Under the pieces are notes generated by a model that saw nothing but the letters and a program-made list of their open reading frames with translations, had not been told where the DNA came from and ran no database searches. Of a stretch of 24,080 nucleotides of DNA, positions 8,337-16,568 are shown piece after piece; the first letter of the stretch is position 1, and each line of letters begins with the position of its first letter. The translations under genes and the position numbers were made by a program. Source of the DNA: Erysipelotrichaceae bacterium (GTDB lineage Bacteria; Bacillota_I; Bacilli_A; Erysipelotrichales; Erysipelotrichaceae); NCBI GenBank assembly GCA_020026035.1, contig JAHHRC010000012.1:1-24080 (forward strand), in the 5' to 3' direction.

Positions 8337-9152
8337 ATGATTAAGTTAATAGCGAGTGATTTGGATGGTACGATTATCAACCATCACAATGCCTGTGATC
8401 CATCGACTGTAGAAGCGGTGAAACGGGTAAGAGATATGGGCATTAAGTTTGCCATTTGTACGGGTCGTCCGATTGATTCGATGACGCCATTCTTAAAGGA
8501 ATGGGGTTTGTATGGCAATGTGGATTACATCATTGGGTCGAATGGTGGAGAGGTGCTTGAAATTGAAACGAACAAGCATGCGATCACCTATGATTTAAGT
8601 GAAGAGGTCTTAAAGGATGTCTTAGCGTTGTATGAACCTTTGGGTGTGATTCCTTCGGTGTATGATGGGCAGATTTTGTACGTACAAACACCAAATGAAT
8701 TTACCGCAAAGATTTGTAAGCGCATTGGTGTTATTGAGAAACAAGCGAATATCTATGATTTGTTGGATCGACCAACGATTAAGATTATGTTCATGGTGGA
8801 AGAAGACAAGATGAAAGAAATCGAAGCATTCTATCAGAATCATTTAGATGAGCGTTATGTTGGCTTTAAGACAGCGGTTGATTTGTTTGAAATTTCCAAT
8901 CCATTACTAGCGAAGGATGTTGGGGTTGAAATGGTTGCGGCGATGATGCATATTAACCATGATGAAATGATGGCCTTTGGGGATACCAGTAACGATGTTG
9001 CGATGCTTAAGAAAGTAAAGTATGGCATTGTCATGGCGAATGGTAGTGAAGATGCGAAGAAGGTTGCCTATGATAAGACTCTATCGATTGAAGAAAATGG
9101 CTTTGCGTATTACTTGAATAAGCATGTTGTGGATGGCGAATTTGTAGAATAA
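8337..9152 (+). CDS. Cof-type HAD-IIB family phosphatase
   Basis: A 271-residue HAD hydrolase with the Cof/YbiV layout. Motif I is SDLDGT (nucleophile Asp8, acid Asp10), motif II is ICTGRPI, and motif IV is GDTSNDVAML near residue 215-225. A C2-type cap sits between motifs II and III. Members dephosphorylate sugar phosphates, flavin or pyridoxal phosphates with Mg; specificity cannot be called from sequence. The start codon ATG has AGAGGTAG at 8324-8331. It is the last gene of the five-gene operon and is followed by a clear terminator. Confidence 0.93.
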   Translation: MIKLIASDLDGTIINHHNACDPSTVEAVKRVRDMGIKFAICTGRPIDSMTPFLKEWGLYGNVDYIIGSNGGEVLEIETNKHAITYDLSEEVLKDVLALYEPLGVIPSVYDGQILYVQTPNEFTAKICKRIGVIEKQANIYDLLDRPTIKIMFMVEEDKMKEIEAFYQNHLDERYVGFKTAVDLFEISNPLLAKDVGVEMVAAMMHINHDEMMAFGDTSNDVAMLKKVKYGIVMANGSEDAKKVAYDKTLSIEENGFAYYLNKHVVDGEFVE

Positions 9153-9160
9153 GAAACTTG

Positions 9161-9187
9161 GAAGACTTTGGAAACGAAGTCTTTTTT
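9161..9187 (+). terminator. Rho-independent terminator of the GNAT-to-HAD operon
   Basis: The stem AAGACTTTG (9162-9170) pairs with CGAAGTCTT (9175-9183) around a GAAA tetraloop, then TTTTTT. It is the second terminator here with a GAAA loop. It faces the terminator of the opposite-strand operon only six bases away. Confidence 0.9.
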
Positions 9188-9193
9188 ACATAG

Positions 9194-9223
9194 AAAAAGC
9201 CAAGGTTAGTTGTCCTTGGCTTT
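9194..9223 (-). terminator. Rho-independent terminator of the minus-strand operon
   Basis: On the minus strand AAAGCCAAGG and CCTTGGCTTT form a perfect ten-base stem with an eight-base loop, followed by TTTTT. The stop codon of the small ORF at 9206-9343 lies in the loop. Confidence 0.92.
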
Positions 9224-9343
9224 GTTTGGTTTGTCTTCTTTTTGTAAGAGAAGTTCTTTTTGTTTGCGTTGGTATTCTTTGTATTCCTCTTTACTAAGAG
9301 TGTCAAAGAAGGTTTTACGCTTTCTTGGTTTGATCGGATTCAT
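9206..9343 (-). CDS. Small ORF, 45 residues, at the 3' end of the carboxypeptidase operon (hypothetical)
   Basis: An ATG at 9343 opens a 45-codon frame that overlaps the last 29 bases of the carboxypeptidase gene in the +1 frame. It ends with TAA in the loop of the operon's terminator. The product begins MNPIKPRKRKTFF, continues with a helix-prone Lys/Glu/Gln-rich stretch (FDTLSKEEYKEYQRKQKELL) and ends in a charged tail. No signal peptide or membrane segment is present. Only a weak purine-rich site (GAAGAAGAAGA) precedes the ATG, so translation would rely on coupling to the gene before it. It fills otherwise unexplained space between gene and terminator. It could instead be a C-terminal extension of the carboxypeptidase reached by a +1 shift or hidden by a sequencing error. 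Confidence 0.55.
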   Translation of the reverse strand: MNPIKPRKRKTFFDTLSKEEYKEYQRKQKELLLQKEDKPNKAKDN

Positions 9344-10595
9344 TGTCTTCTTCTTCGCTTTCTACAACCTTACGATTTTTATAGTTTGTCGCATCAAGAA
9401 TTTCTTGTGATGGAATGTTTTCTTCCATATCAAATGGTTTTAGATACAAACAATAATATTCATCGTAGGTTAGATTGGATTCCACAACCGCTAAGGCCAA
9501 GTCTTTTCCAACGTAGCGATAGTGCCATGGTTCGTATTGGAAGCGGGTGATTTCTTCTTTGTCCATTGGGAAGCGTAAGAGCCATCCGTAGTTTGCACAG
9601 TTGATGGAGGCCCATGCGAAGGCTTTGGTGTCCTTGAATTCTGGAATAGAGTCTTCGTTTGTGGCTGCTAAGTCAACGGCTAGTCCTGTTTGGTGTTCGG
9701 AGAAGCCAGGTCGAGCTGCTAAGTGATCGGCTTTGTCGTTTCCATAGGCAAGTACGTAATTGGCGTAGACTTTTTCTTGTGAGGCATAGTCACGATACGC
9801 ACTTGAGGCGAAGAAGGTAACACCAACCTCACGTCCCCCGTTGCACCATTCCATAAAGGCATTGGCTGCCTCTTCTTGGAGTTGACGATCATTTGCGGCG
9901 TAAAGGTTTGATAAGGTGGTTAGGTTAGGTGGTACAAAGGAGGCGTCCAGGTAGTAGATTTTGTTTACTAACTTGTTTACATCGTTTGCGTCAAAGACAG
10001 GGGCTTTGGCTTTGTATGGGGTGAAATAGTCACGGGATAGGTGGAAGGAGGTTGGACTATTTTCTTTGTGTTTATGACAGTCTTCAATGTATCGTGATTC
10101 GTCAAATTGATAATCAAAGATGAGTAGTGGAGTCATTTCATAGAACTTTAAGTTTTTAAATAGGTTTACTAATTGGTCTTGTTCGTAGCCTTTGTCTTTT
10201 AAACGATTTATTAACAAGAAGGCATCGTCGGTTAGCGGGTTGTCTGGGGTTGCGACGGTGTAGAATTCCAAATAGTCTTTGTTTATTTTGTTTGCTTTGA
10301 TGCTTGCGGCAAGGTATGGAGAGAAGTAATTGTTTTCTAGAATTGGTTTTTTGAGTTTCAATTCTTTGATCATGGCAATTTCTTCTTTCTTGTAACCGAG
10401 CTTTTTGAGCTTGTTGTTGGTTTTTAGAATTGGTATGAAGATGATACATAAGATGGCGATAAGACCGGCGAGGGCGTAGTAGACTTCTTTGCGAAGTTTG
10501 CGTTTTACTTTGCGTTTGCTTTTTGTCTTTTTGCCATATGGCCAGACGAGTTTATAGCGTCTACGTCTTCTTTTCTTGTGTTTGTTTGTTGGCAT
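9315..10595 (-). CDS. M15-family D-alanyl-D-alanine carboxypeptidase (VanY type), membrane-anchored
   Basis: From the ATG at 10595 the protein has 426 residues. A TTG 15 bases upstream is in frame but overlaps the TGAGG ribosome site, so it is not used. The N terminus is extremely basic (KHKKRRRRRY, then KKTKSKRKVKRK), followed by a single membrane segment (ALAGLIAILCIIFIPIL, about residues 48-64). The C-terminal half is an M15B domain: SAYRDYASQEKVY, the zinc motif SEHQTGLAVDL and EPWHYRYVG with the last His ligand. The enzyme trims the terminal D-Ala of peptidoglycan stem peptides outside the cell. The long middle region (about 70-210) has no family I can name. The acidic tail ends at TAA 9315 and overlaps a small ORF. 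Vancomycin resistance is not implied; no vanS/R/H/A/X genes are present. Confidence 0.92.
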   Translation of the reverse strand: MPTNKHKKRRRRRYKLVWPYGKKTKSKRKVKRKLRKEVYYALAGLIAILCIIFIPILKTNNKLKKLGYKKEEIAMIKELKLKKPILENNYFSPYLAASIKANKINKDYLEFYTVATPDNPLTDDAFLLINRLKDKGYEQDQLVNLFKNLKFYEMTPLLIFDYQFDESRYIEDCHKHKENSPTSFHLSRDYFTPYKAKAPVFDANDVNKLVNKIYYLDASFVPPNLTTLSNLYAANDRQLQEEAANAFMEWCNGGREVGVTFFASSAYRDYASQEKVYANYVLAYGNDKADHLAARPGFSEHQTGLAVDLAATNEDSIPEFKDTKAFAWASINCANYGWLLRFPMDKEEITRFQYEPWHYRYVGKDLALAVVESNLTYDEYYCLYLKPFDMEENIPSQEILDATNYKNRKVVESEEEDNESDQTKKA

Positions 10596-11259
10596 GTTTA
10601 ATAACCTCAAATCTGTTCCATGGGTATGTGTTTGGTGGGTAGTTTGTTATTTCAATTACTTCTTTCTTGGTTGGGTGTTCAAAGGCTAAACGAACTGCAT
10701 AAAGGGCGATTTGGCCTTTGGTGGTGTGTTTGTTGTAACGTTGATCATGTAGTAGGGGTAAGTTACGAGATGCGAATTGAACGCGGATTTGGTGAGGTCT
10801 TCCGGTTTCAAGTTCGATTTTGACAAGGGTTTTGTTGTCTTTTACTTCTAAGACTTCATAATGCAAAATGCTTTTTTTGCCTTGGTCTTTTGTCGTTGTT
10901 TGAACGGTATTTGTTTTGGAGTCCTTTATCAAATAGTCAACAAGGGTTCCTTGTTTGTCTTTTGGAACACCATCAAGGATTGCGTAATAGGTTTTATCCA
11001 TCTTGTTTCGACGAATGGTATCGGATAGACGACTTGCGGCTTTGGAGGTTTTGGCAAAGACCATCACTCCTCCAACCGGGCGATCTAAACGGTGTACTAA
11101 GCCTAAATACACATTTCCTGGTTTGTTGTATTTTTCTTTGAGGTATTGTTTTAGGGCGTTTAGTAGGTCTAGATCTTTGCTCGAATCTTCTTGAACCGGC
11201 ATGTTGGCTGGTTTTTCAACGACTAAAAGATGGTTATCTTCATAGAGTACGTTAATCAT
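10561..11259 (-). CDS. RluA-family pseudouridine synthase
   Basis: This protein converts uridine to pseudouridine in structural RNA. From the ATG at 11259 it has 232 residues, short for RluA because no S4 RNA-binding domain is present at the N terminus; MINVLYEDNHLLVVEKP starts directly in the catalytic domain. The catalytic motif is GLVHRLDRPVGG with Asp59, and ELETGRPHQIRVQ and YAVRLAFEHP complete the family signature. An in-frame ATG at 11286 is possible but lies deeper in the preceding gene. The chosen start overlaps the methyltransferase stop by eight bases. The 3' end overlaps the carboxypeptidase start by 35 bases. Whether the target is rRNA or tRNA cannot be read from the sequence. 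Confidence 0.93.
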   Translation of the reverse strand: MINVLYEDNHLLVVEKPANMPVQEDSSKDLDLLNALKQYLKEKYNKPGNVYLGLVHRLDRPVGGVMVFAKTSKAASRLSDTIRRNKMDKTYYAILDGVPKDKQGTLVDYLIKDSKTNTVQTTTKDQGKKSILHYEVLEVKDNKTLVKIELETGRPHQIRVQFASRNLPLLHDQRYNKHTTKGQIALYAVRLAFEHPTKKEVIEITNYPPNTYPWNRFEVIKHANKQTQEKKT

Positions 11260-12133
11260 TCCGTTGCCATCTTCCATAGATTCCACATGGTAATAGAAGG
11301 TCGTTGTTTACAACTGGGATGGTCACATCACCTGTATCAACACTTCCGTTTGGATGTTTTGGTAGTACCATGGTCTTTAGAATATTTTCTAAGACTAAAT
11401 GGGATACACCGGTTGTGTAGGAATTGATCAAGAAGAACAAGGCGTTATCGTCAAGAATGTCAACACACGCTTCAACGAGTCCTGCAAGTTCTTTTTCTAA
11501 TTTCCACATTTCGCCATTTGGACCTCTTCCATAGGATGGTGGATCCATGAGGATTCCATGGTATGTACGGCCACGTCTTTTTTCACGTTGCACAAACTTT
11601 AGACAGTCTTCAACGATGAAACGGATGTGGTTTTCTTGTAGACCGGATAGATCTCTATTTTCTTTTGCCCATTGCACCATACCTTTTGACGCATCGACGT
11701 GTACGACTTCTGCAGCTCCTGCTTTTGAGCAAGCCATTGTAGCGCCACCTGTATATGCGAAAAGGTTTAAGATTCGTATTTCTTCATCTGGGTGCGACTT
11801 GATTAAGTCACTCATCCAGTCCCAGTTTACGGCTTGTTCTGGGAAAAGGCCGGTATGTTTGAAGCCGGTTGGGGAGACTTTGAAGGTTAGATCCTTGTAG
11901 TCAATTGTCCAGCTTTCTGGCAGTTTCTTTTTGTATTCCCAATGTCCGCCACCTTTGTTGGAACGGTGGTATACGGCATCGGCTGCTTGCCATTTTTTGT
12001 TGGTTTGATCCATTGGCCATAATGCGCCTGGGTCAGGTCGACGTAATACAACGTTTGACCATATTTCGAGTTTTTCTCCATCACCTGCATCGAGGCAAGT
12101 GTAATCTTTCCATTGATCTGCTTTTAATATCAT
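11252..12133 (-). CDS. Class I SAM-dependent methyltransferase, RlmI/RlmK-like
   Basis: The ATG at 12133 gives 293 residues. The ATG at 12160 is in frame but overlaps the -10 box, so it cannot be the start; TAAAGGAAGT (12141-12150) is the ribosome site, eight bases before 12133. The Rossmann core shows motif I as LNLFAYTGGATMACSKAGA, an acidic VDASKGMV for the ribose and the catalytic-loop DPPSYGRG, all as in the RlmI/RlmK group of rRNA methyltransferases. The usual N-terminal PUA domain is replaced by a shorter region (about residues 1-80). The RNA target is inferred from the family and from its partner, the pseudouridine synthase, with which it overlaps by eight bases. Confidence 0.9.
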   Translation of the reverse strand: MILKADQWKDYTCLDAGDGEKLEIWSNVVLRRPDPGALWPMDQTNKKWQAADAVYHRSNKGGGHWEYKKKLPESWTIDYKDLTFKVSPTGFKHTGLFPEQAVNWDWMSDLIKSHPDEEIRILNLFAYTGGATMACSKAGAAEVVHVDASKGMVQWAKENRDLSGLQENHIRFIVEDCLKFVQREKRRGRTYHGILMDPPSYGRGPNGEMWKLEKELAGLVEACVDILDDNALFFLINSYTTGVSHLVLENILKTMVLPKHPNGSVDTGDVTIPVVNNDLLLPCGIYGRWQRND

Positions 12134-12158
12134 AATAAATACTTCCTTTACGCCTTGC

Positions 12159-12167
12159 ATTATATCA
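12159..12167 (-). promoter_or_regulatory. Extended -10 promoter of the methyltransferase operon
   Basis: On the minus strand TGATATAAT (12167-12159) is a perfect extended -10 (TGn plus TATAAT). No good -35 is visible upstream, as expected for the extended type. It diverges from the pcrA promoter. Confidence 0.7.
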
Positions 12168-12217
12168 TTAATAAGGTAGTTTCTTTCACTTCGAAGATGT
12201 TTTTGTTGGAATGTTTC

Positions 12218-12268
12218 GTACTGTACGTATATTGGTACAGTGATTTGCGTGTTTGGCGGTACAATGAT
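12218..12268. promoter_or_regulatory. GTAC-rich inverted and direct repeats in the divergent promoter region (possible operator)
   Basis: ACTGTAC (12220-12226) and GTACAGT (12235-12241) form a perfect seven-base inverted repeat with an eight-base spacer. CGTACTGTACG (12218-12228) is itself a near palindrome. GGTACAGTGAT (12234-12244) is repeated as GGTACAATGAT (12258-12268), 24 bases apart. The second copy covers the place where the pcrA -35 would lie. The protein that might bind is unknown; it does not match the Bacillus LexA box. Confidence 0.45.
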
Positions 12269-12281
12269 GGTGTGTATCTTG

Positions 12282-12290
12282 TGTTATAAT
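12282..12290 (+). promoter_or_regulatory. Extended -10 promoter of pcrA-ligA
   Basis: TGTTATAAT at 12282-12290 is a perfect extended -10. An ATG at 12289 overlaps this box and is therefore not the pcrA start. Confidence 0.75.
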
Positions 12291-12321
12291 GACAAAAGGC
12301 AATAGGAATGGAGTGTTAGTC

Positions 12322-14514
12322 ATGATAGATGTTAGTCTTTTAAATGAGAATCAAAAAGAAGCGGTACTTGCGGAAGAAAAGTACTTACGAATCGTAGCTG
12401 GTGCAGGAAGTGGGAAGACGCGTGTTTTAACCATGCGCATTGCCCATTTGATTTTGGACCGGATGATTCCAGCGTATCGTATTTTAGCAATTACCTTTAC
12501 AAACAAAGCAGCCAATGAGATGAAGGAACGTGTTGCAGGGATGTTGGAAGGGGAAAGCCAACAGGCAATGATTTGCACGGTGCACTCGTTATGTGTGCGT
12601 ATTTTGCGTGAAGACATTGGGGCAATTGGGATGCCGAAGAACTTTACGATTTTGGATGCGGATGATCAAAAATCGATTTTAAGAGAAGCGTATAAGAAGT
12701 TTGACATTGATCAAAAGACAATTTCATTCCCAAGTATGTTGAGTTATATTTCAGCGAATAAAACAAATGAAGTTACCCCACAACAAGCATTAGCGTCTGC
12801 TGGGAGCTATGGCGATCAAAAGATTCGTGCCCAAGTGTATGCGATGTATGCGAAGCGTTTGAAAGAGTTATATGCGTTAGACTTTGATGATTTGATTTTA
12901 ACGACCGTACAGATTTTTAGAAAGCACAAGGATGTGTTAGCGAAGTGGCAAAGACGCTACCATCATATTCATGTCGATGAGTTCCAGGATATTGATATCA
13001 AACAATATGAATTGATTCGTCAGTTAGCGGGTGTGGATAATTGTTTGTGTGTTGTAGGGGATCCGGATCAAACGATTTATACCTGGCGTGGTGCGGATGT
13101 GAATATCATTATGAATTTACAACGTGACTTTCCATCCTTGCGAACGATTATGTTGAACCAAAACTATCGTTCGACGACATGTATTCTAAATGGGGCGAAT
13201 TCGGTGATTCACAATAATAAGAATCGTATGGAAAAGGATTTGTTCTCGATGCGGGAATCTGATGAAAAGATTACCCACTATGCCTCAAGTGGGGATGTGT
13301 ATGAGGCAAACTATGTCGCTACAACGATTAAGAAGTTGCATAGTGAAGGAAAGAGTTACCACGATATTGCGATTTTGTATCGTTCAAACTATTTATCACG
13401 TGCAATGGAAAAAGGCTTACTAGATGAAAAGATTCCGTATGTGATTTATGGTGGTACACGATTCTATGAACGTCAGGAAGTGAAGGATGCGCTTTGTTTC
13501 TTAAGGATGTGTACAACGGCGGATGATTTAGCGTTGCGTCGTATTTTGAATAAGCCAAAGCGTGGTATTGGGAATAAGAGTATTGAAACGATTATGATGC
13601 AAGCGGAATTAGAAGGAAAGACGATGTATGAAGTTATTCGTGATTCGCGCTTGTTTAGTGGCAAGACACAAAGTTCGATTGACCAGTTTGTAAAGATGGT
13701 CGAAAGCTGGCGAATGCGGGCAAATGATTTGGATAAGGACTTGTATTTGTTCTTTGATGATATTTTGAAAGAATCGGGCTATAAAAAGATGTTGGAAGAT
13801 GATCGAGAATTGGATCGTATTGAAAACTTGAAGGAATTGATTGATGACGTCAAGCACTTTGGGGAAGATTATCCAGATAGTACATTGGATGAATACTTAC
13901 AGATGGTTAGCTTGTATGGAGATCACGAAAAGCCGATGGAAAGTGACTTTGTGCAATTGATGACAGTGCATGCCTCAAAGGGTCTTGAGTTTGATACGGT
14001 CTTTGTGATTGGTATGAACGATGGAATTTTCCCGAGCCAACGATCGATGGATGATGGCTCACGTGGCTTAGAAGAAGAGCGTCGTTTGGCCTATGTTGCC
14101 TTTACAAGAGCGAAGAATAAGTTATATATCACCGAAGCTGCAGGGTTCTCCTTTATCATTCAAGGAGAGCGTAAGAAGTCGCGCTTTATTGATGAGATTG
14201 ATGATGCGTTTATTGAGCATACGGGTGCGATTGTACAAGACAATGAGCCAATGTATACAAAGGCGTCTTGGGATGAAGATGAAGTGTATGAAAAGGCTGT
14301 AACACGTATGCAACAACAGCGTCCAACATCGTTAGCGAATGTTGGTGGTAAGACAATGAAGCGTGGGGATGTTGTGGTCCATGCACGCTTTGGACAAGGA
14401 AAGGTTCTTGGTGTGGAAGGTCCAATTGCCAAGATTGCCTTTGATGCGCCATTTGGAGTGAAGAAGATTGCGAAGAATCATCCGACTTTGAAATTGAAGA
14501 AGGATTTGTCATAA
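12322..14514 (+). CDS. pcrA: ATP-dependent DNA helicase PcrA (UvrD/Rep family)
   Basis: PcrA is a 3'-5' superfamily 1 helicase used in nucleotide excision repair, rolling-circle replication and removal of RecA filaments. The 730 residues start at the ATG at 12322, with GGAG at 12310-12313. The helicase motifs are all present: LNENQKEAV (Q motif), AGAGSGKT (Walker A, Lys32), ITFTNKAANEMKER (Ia), VDEFQDID (Walker B), GDPDQTIYTWRGAD (III), LNQNYRS (IV), TVHASKGLEFDTVFVIG (V) and EERRLAYVAFTRAK (VI). The C terminus has the PcrA Tudor-like domain (RGDVVVHARFGQGKVLGV), which binds RNA polymerase in Bacillus. ligA follows after 12 bases, the same pair order as in B. subtilis. Confidence 0.97.
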   Translation: MIDVSLLNENQKEAVLAEEKYLRIVAGAGSGKTRVLTMRIAHLILDRMIPAYRILAITFTNKAANEMKERVAGMLEGESQQAMICTVHSLCVRILREDIGAIGMPKNFTILDADDQKSILREAYKKFDIDQKTISFPSMLSYISANKTNEVTPQQALASAGSYGDQKIRAQVYAMYAKRLKELYALDFDDLILTTVQIFRKHKDVLAKWQRRYHHIHVDEFQDIDIKQYELIRQLAGVDNCLCVVGDPDQTIYTWRGADVNIIMNLQRDFPSLRTIMLNQNYRSTTCILNGANSVIHNNKNRMEKDLFSMRESDEKITHYASSGDVYEANYVATTIKKLHSEGKSYHDIAILYRSNYLSRAMEKGLLDEKIPYVIYGGTRFYERQEVKDALCFLRMCTTADDLALRRILNKPKRGIGNKSIETIMMQAELEGKTMYEVIRDSRLFSGKTQSSIDQFVKMVESWRMRANDLDKDLYLFFDDILKESGYKKMLEDDRELDRIENLKELIDDVKHFGEDYPDSTLDEYLQMVSLYGDHEKPMESDFVQLMTVHASKGLEFDTVFVIGMNDGIFPSQRSMDDGSRGLEEERRLAYVAFTRAKNKLYITEAAGFSFIIQGERKKSRFIDEIDDAFIEHTGAIVQDNEPMYTKASWDEDEVYEKAVTRMQQQRPTSLANVGGKTMKRGDVVVHARFGQGKVLGVEGPIAKIAFDAPFGVKKIAKNHPTLKLKKDLS

Positions 14515-14526
14515 AAGAGGTTAGTT

Positions 14527-16518
14527 ATGGACGAAAAGAAACGTATTGAACAGTTGCGTAGCCAATTGAATCGCTTTGGTGTTGAGTACTATGAACAAGA
14601 TGCGCCAACGGTTTCCGATGAGACGTATGATACTTTGATGCAAGAATTAATTGCGTTAGAAGAAAAACATCCAGAGATGTATGATGCCTTATCACCAACA
14701 CAGCGTGTTGGCGGTAAGGTGTTGGATGGCTTTACCAAGGTCAAACATGCCAAGAAGATGTTGTCGATGGGGGATGTCTTTAGTTTTGAAGAATTGCGTG
14801 CATGGTGTAAGAATGTCGAAGACAGTATTGGGCCTTGTGTGTATTCGGTTGAACAAAAGATTGATGGTTTGGCAATGTCGGTGACGTATCATAATGGAAG
14901 ATTCTATCAAGCGGTAACACGTGGGGATGGAACGATTGGTGAAGATGTCACAGAGAATGTGAAGACGATTCGCTCATTACCAATGGAGATTGATTTCAAA
15001 GAGGATTTAGAGATTCGTGGTGAAGTCTATATGCCGATATCTTCGTTTGAAGCGTTGAATCAACGACAAAAAGAAGAAGGCAAGAATGAATTTGCGAATC
15101 CTCGAAATGCGGCAGCGGGGTCGATTCGTCAATTAGATACGCGTGTTGCGGCAAGTCGAAATCTTGATGCGCTTTGGTATTACGTACCAGATGCGATGGG
15201 GTTCGGGTTTGAAAACCATTCCGATTCGGTTGCGTGGTTAAAGGAATTAGGTTTCCATGTAAATCCGTATAATCGCGTTTGTAAGAATGTAGATGAGATC
15301 ATTAGCTTTATTGAAGAAGTCAATACGATGCGTGATTCGTTACCATATGGAATTGATGGTATGGTCATTAAGGTTGATTCTTTAGCGCAGGAAGAAGAGT
15401 TAGGGTATACGGTAAAGACACCGAAATGGTGTATTGCCTATAAGTTTAAGGCGGAAGAAGCGATTACCTTATTGAAGGATATTGTGTTAACAGTTGGAAG
15501 AACCGGAAAGATAACGCCAAATGCGGTATTAGAGCCAGTTCAGCTTGCAGGTACGGTTGTATCGGCGGCGAGTTTGCACAATGAAGATTTGATTTTAGAA
15601 AAAGATGTTCGTGTGAATGATTATGTCATCGTGCATAAGGCGGGGGATATTATTCCCGAAGTGATTCAACCGGTTGTGGAAAAGCGGGATGGAACACAGG
15701 TTCCATATGTCTTCCCAACGGTTTGTCCGGTTTGTGGTAGTAAGATTTATCGTTTCGAAGATGAAGCGGCGCATTATTGTATGAACTTGGATTGTGAAGC
15801 GCGGGTTGTGACTTCGATTGCCCATTTTGCCAGTCGTGATGCGATGAACATTGATGGACTTGGAGAAAAGCGTGTGGAACAATTCCATAAGATGGGATTG
15901 CTTGAAACGGTAGAAGATATTTATCGTTTGAAAGACAAACAAGAAGAGATTCTTGCCTTAGAGAAGTTTGGTATGAAGTCGTATCAAAACTTGATTCAGG
16001 CAATTGAAGTAAGCAAACGCAATTCGTTAGAGAAGGTGTTGTTTGGGTTAGGAATTCGCCAAGTTGGTTCAAAGGCTGCAAGTGTTCTTGCAAAGCATTT
16101 TAAGACGATGGATGCCCTGAAACATGCAAGTATAGAAGAACTTGTTGGTATTGAGGATATTGGTTTAATTACTGCGGAAACGATTGTGACGTGGTTTAAG
16201 GATGAACGTAATTTGCAGTTAATCGATGCCCTAAGTGAGTTGGGATTGAATCTTAGCTACATTGGTGTAGAAACAAAGGAATCAATCTTTACGGATAAGA
16301 CTTGTGTTTTAACGGGTTCGTTGCAACATTACACAAGGAAAGAAGCACAGGCTGTGTTAGAGGGGCTTGGTGCGAAGGTGTCGGGTTCGGTTTCGAAGAA
16401 GACAGACTTTGTGATTTATGGTGAAGAAGCAGGTAGTAAGCTTGAAAAGGCGAAGAAACTTGGTGTTAATACGCTTACAGAGGAACAATTCCTTGCAATT
16501 GTGAGTGAGGTTGGTTGA
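14527..16518 (+). CDS. ligA: NAD-dependent DNA ligase LigA
   Basis: LigA seals nicks in DNA using NAD+. The 663 residues have the standard order: an N-terminal Ia domain (YYEQDAPTVSDETYD), the adenylation domain with active-site Lys111 in EQKIDGLAMSV, and an OB fold (VGRTGKITPNAVLEPV). A four-Cys zinc finger follows at about 400-428 (CPVCG and CMNLDC), then helix-hairpin-helix repeats and a C-terminal BRCT domain (residues about 590-663). All catalytic motifs are intact. AGAGG at 14517-14521 is the ribosome site. No hairpin separates it from pcrA, so the two are co-transcribed. Its stop codon overlaps the -35 of the gatCAB promoter. Confidence 0.98.
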   Translation: MDEKKRIEQLRSQLNRFGVEYYEQDAPTVSDETYDTLMQELIALEEKHPEMYDALSPTQRVGGKVLDGFTKVKHAKKMLSMGDVFSFEELRAWCKNVEDSIGPCVYSVEQKIDGLAMSVTYHNGRFYQAVTRGDGTIGEDVTENVKTIRSLPMEIDFKEDLEIRGEVYMPISSFEALNQRQKEEGKNEFANPRNAAAGSIRQLDTRVAASRNLDALWYYVPDAMGFGFENHSDSVAWLKELGFHVNPYNRVCKNVDEIISFIEEVNTMRDSLPYGIDGMVIKVDSLAQEEELGYTVKTPKWCIAYKFKAEEAITLLKDIVLTVGRTGKITPNAVLEPVQLAGTVVSAASLHNEDLILEKDVRVNDYVIVHKAGDIIPEVIQPVVEKRDGTQVPYVFPTVCPVCGSKIYRFEDEAAHYCMNLDCEARVVTSIAHFASRDAMNIDGLGEKRVEQFHKMGLLETVEDIYRLKDKQEEILALEKFGMKSYQNLIQAIEVSKRNSLEKVLFGLGIRQVGSKAASVLAKHFKTMDALKHASIEELVGIEDIGLITAETIVTWFKDERNLQLIDALSELGLNLSYIGVETKESIFTDKTCVLTGSLQHYTRKEAQAVLEGLGAKVSGSVSKKTDFVIYGEEAGSKLEKAKKLGVNTLTEEQFLAIVSEVG

Positions 16519-16529
16519 AAATAAACCAA
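16511..16529 (+). repeat. Small inverted repeat at the ligA stop and gatC promoter
   Basis: TTGGTT and AACCAA form a perfect six-base stem around a seven-base loop. It contains the ligA stop codon and covers the gatCAB -35. There is no T-run, so it is not a strong terminator. It may be an operator, a weak 3' end, or chance. Confidence 0.35.
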
Positions 16530-16543
16530 TAGGTGTTTAAAAT
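16515..16543 (+). promoter_or_regulatory. Sigma-A-type promoter of gatCAB
   Basis: TTGAAA (16515-16520), a 17-base spacer and TAAAAT (16538-16543), both 5/6 matches to consensus at ideal spacing. Transcription would start about 16550, leaving a leader of about 20 bases before gatC. Confidence 0.7.
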
Positions 16544-16568
16544 GGACAAAGGAAAAAGAGGTTTTAAT

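Noticed and set aside
9315..10595. Vancomycin resistance gene
   Set aside because: M15 carboxypeptidases of this type are common housekeeping enzymes and no van cluster is present.
10596..10610. TTG start for the carboxypeptidase
   Set aside because: It overlaps the TGAGG site that serves the ATG at 10595.
12289..12321. Earlier in-frame ATG for pcrA
   Set aside because: The ATG overlaps the TATAAT box, so it would lie at or before the transcription start; the ATG at 12322 has a GGAG site.
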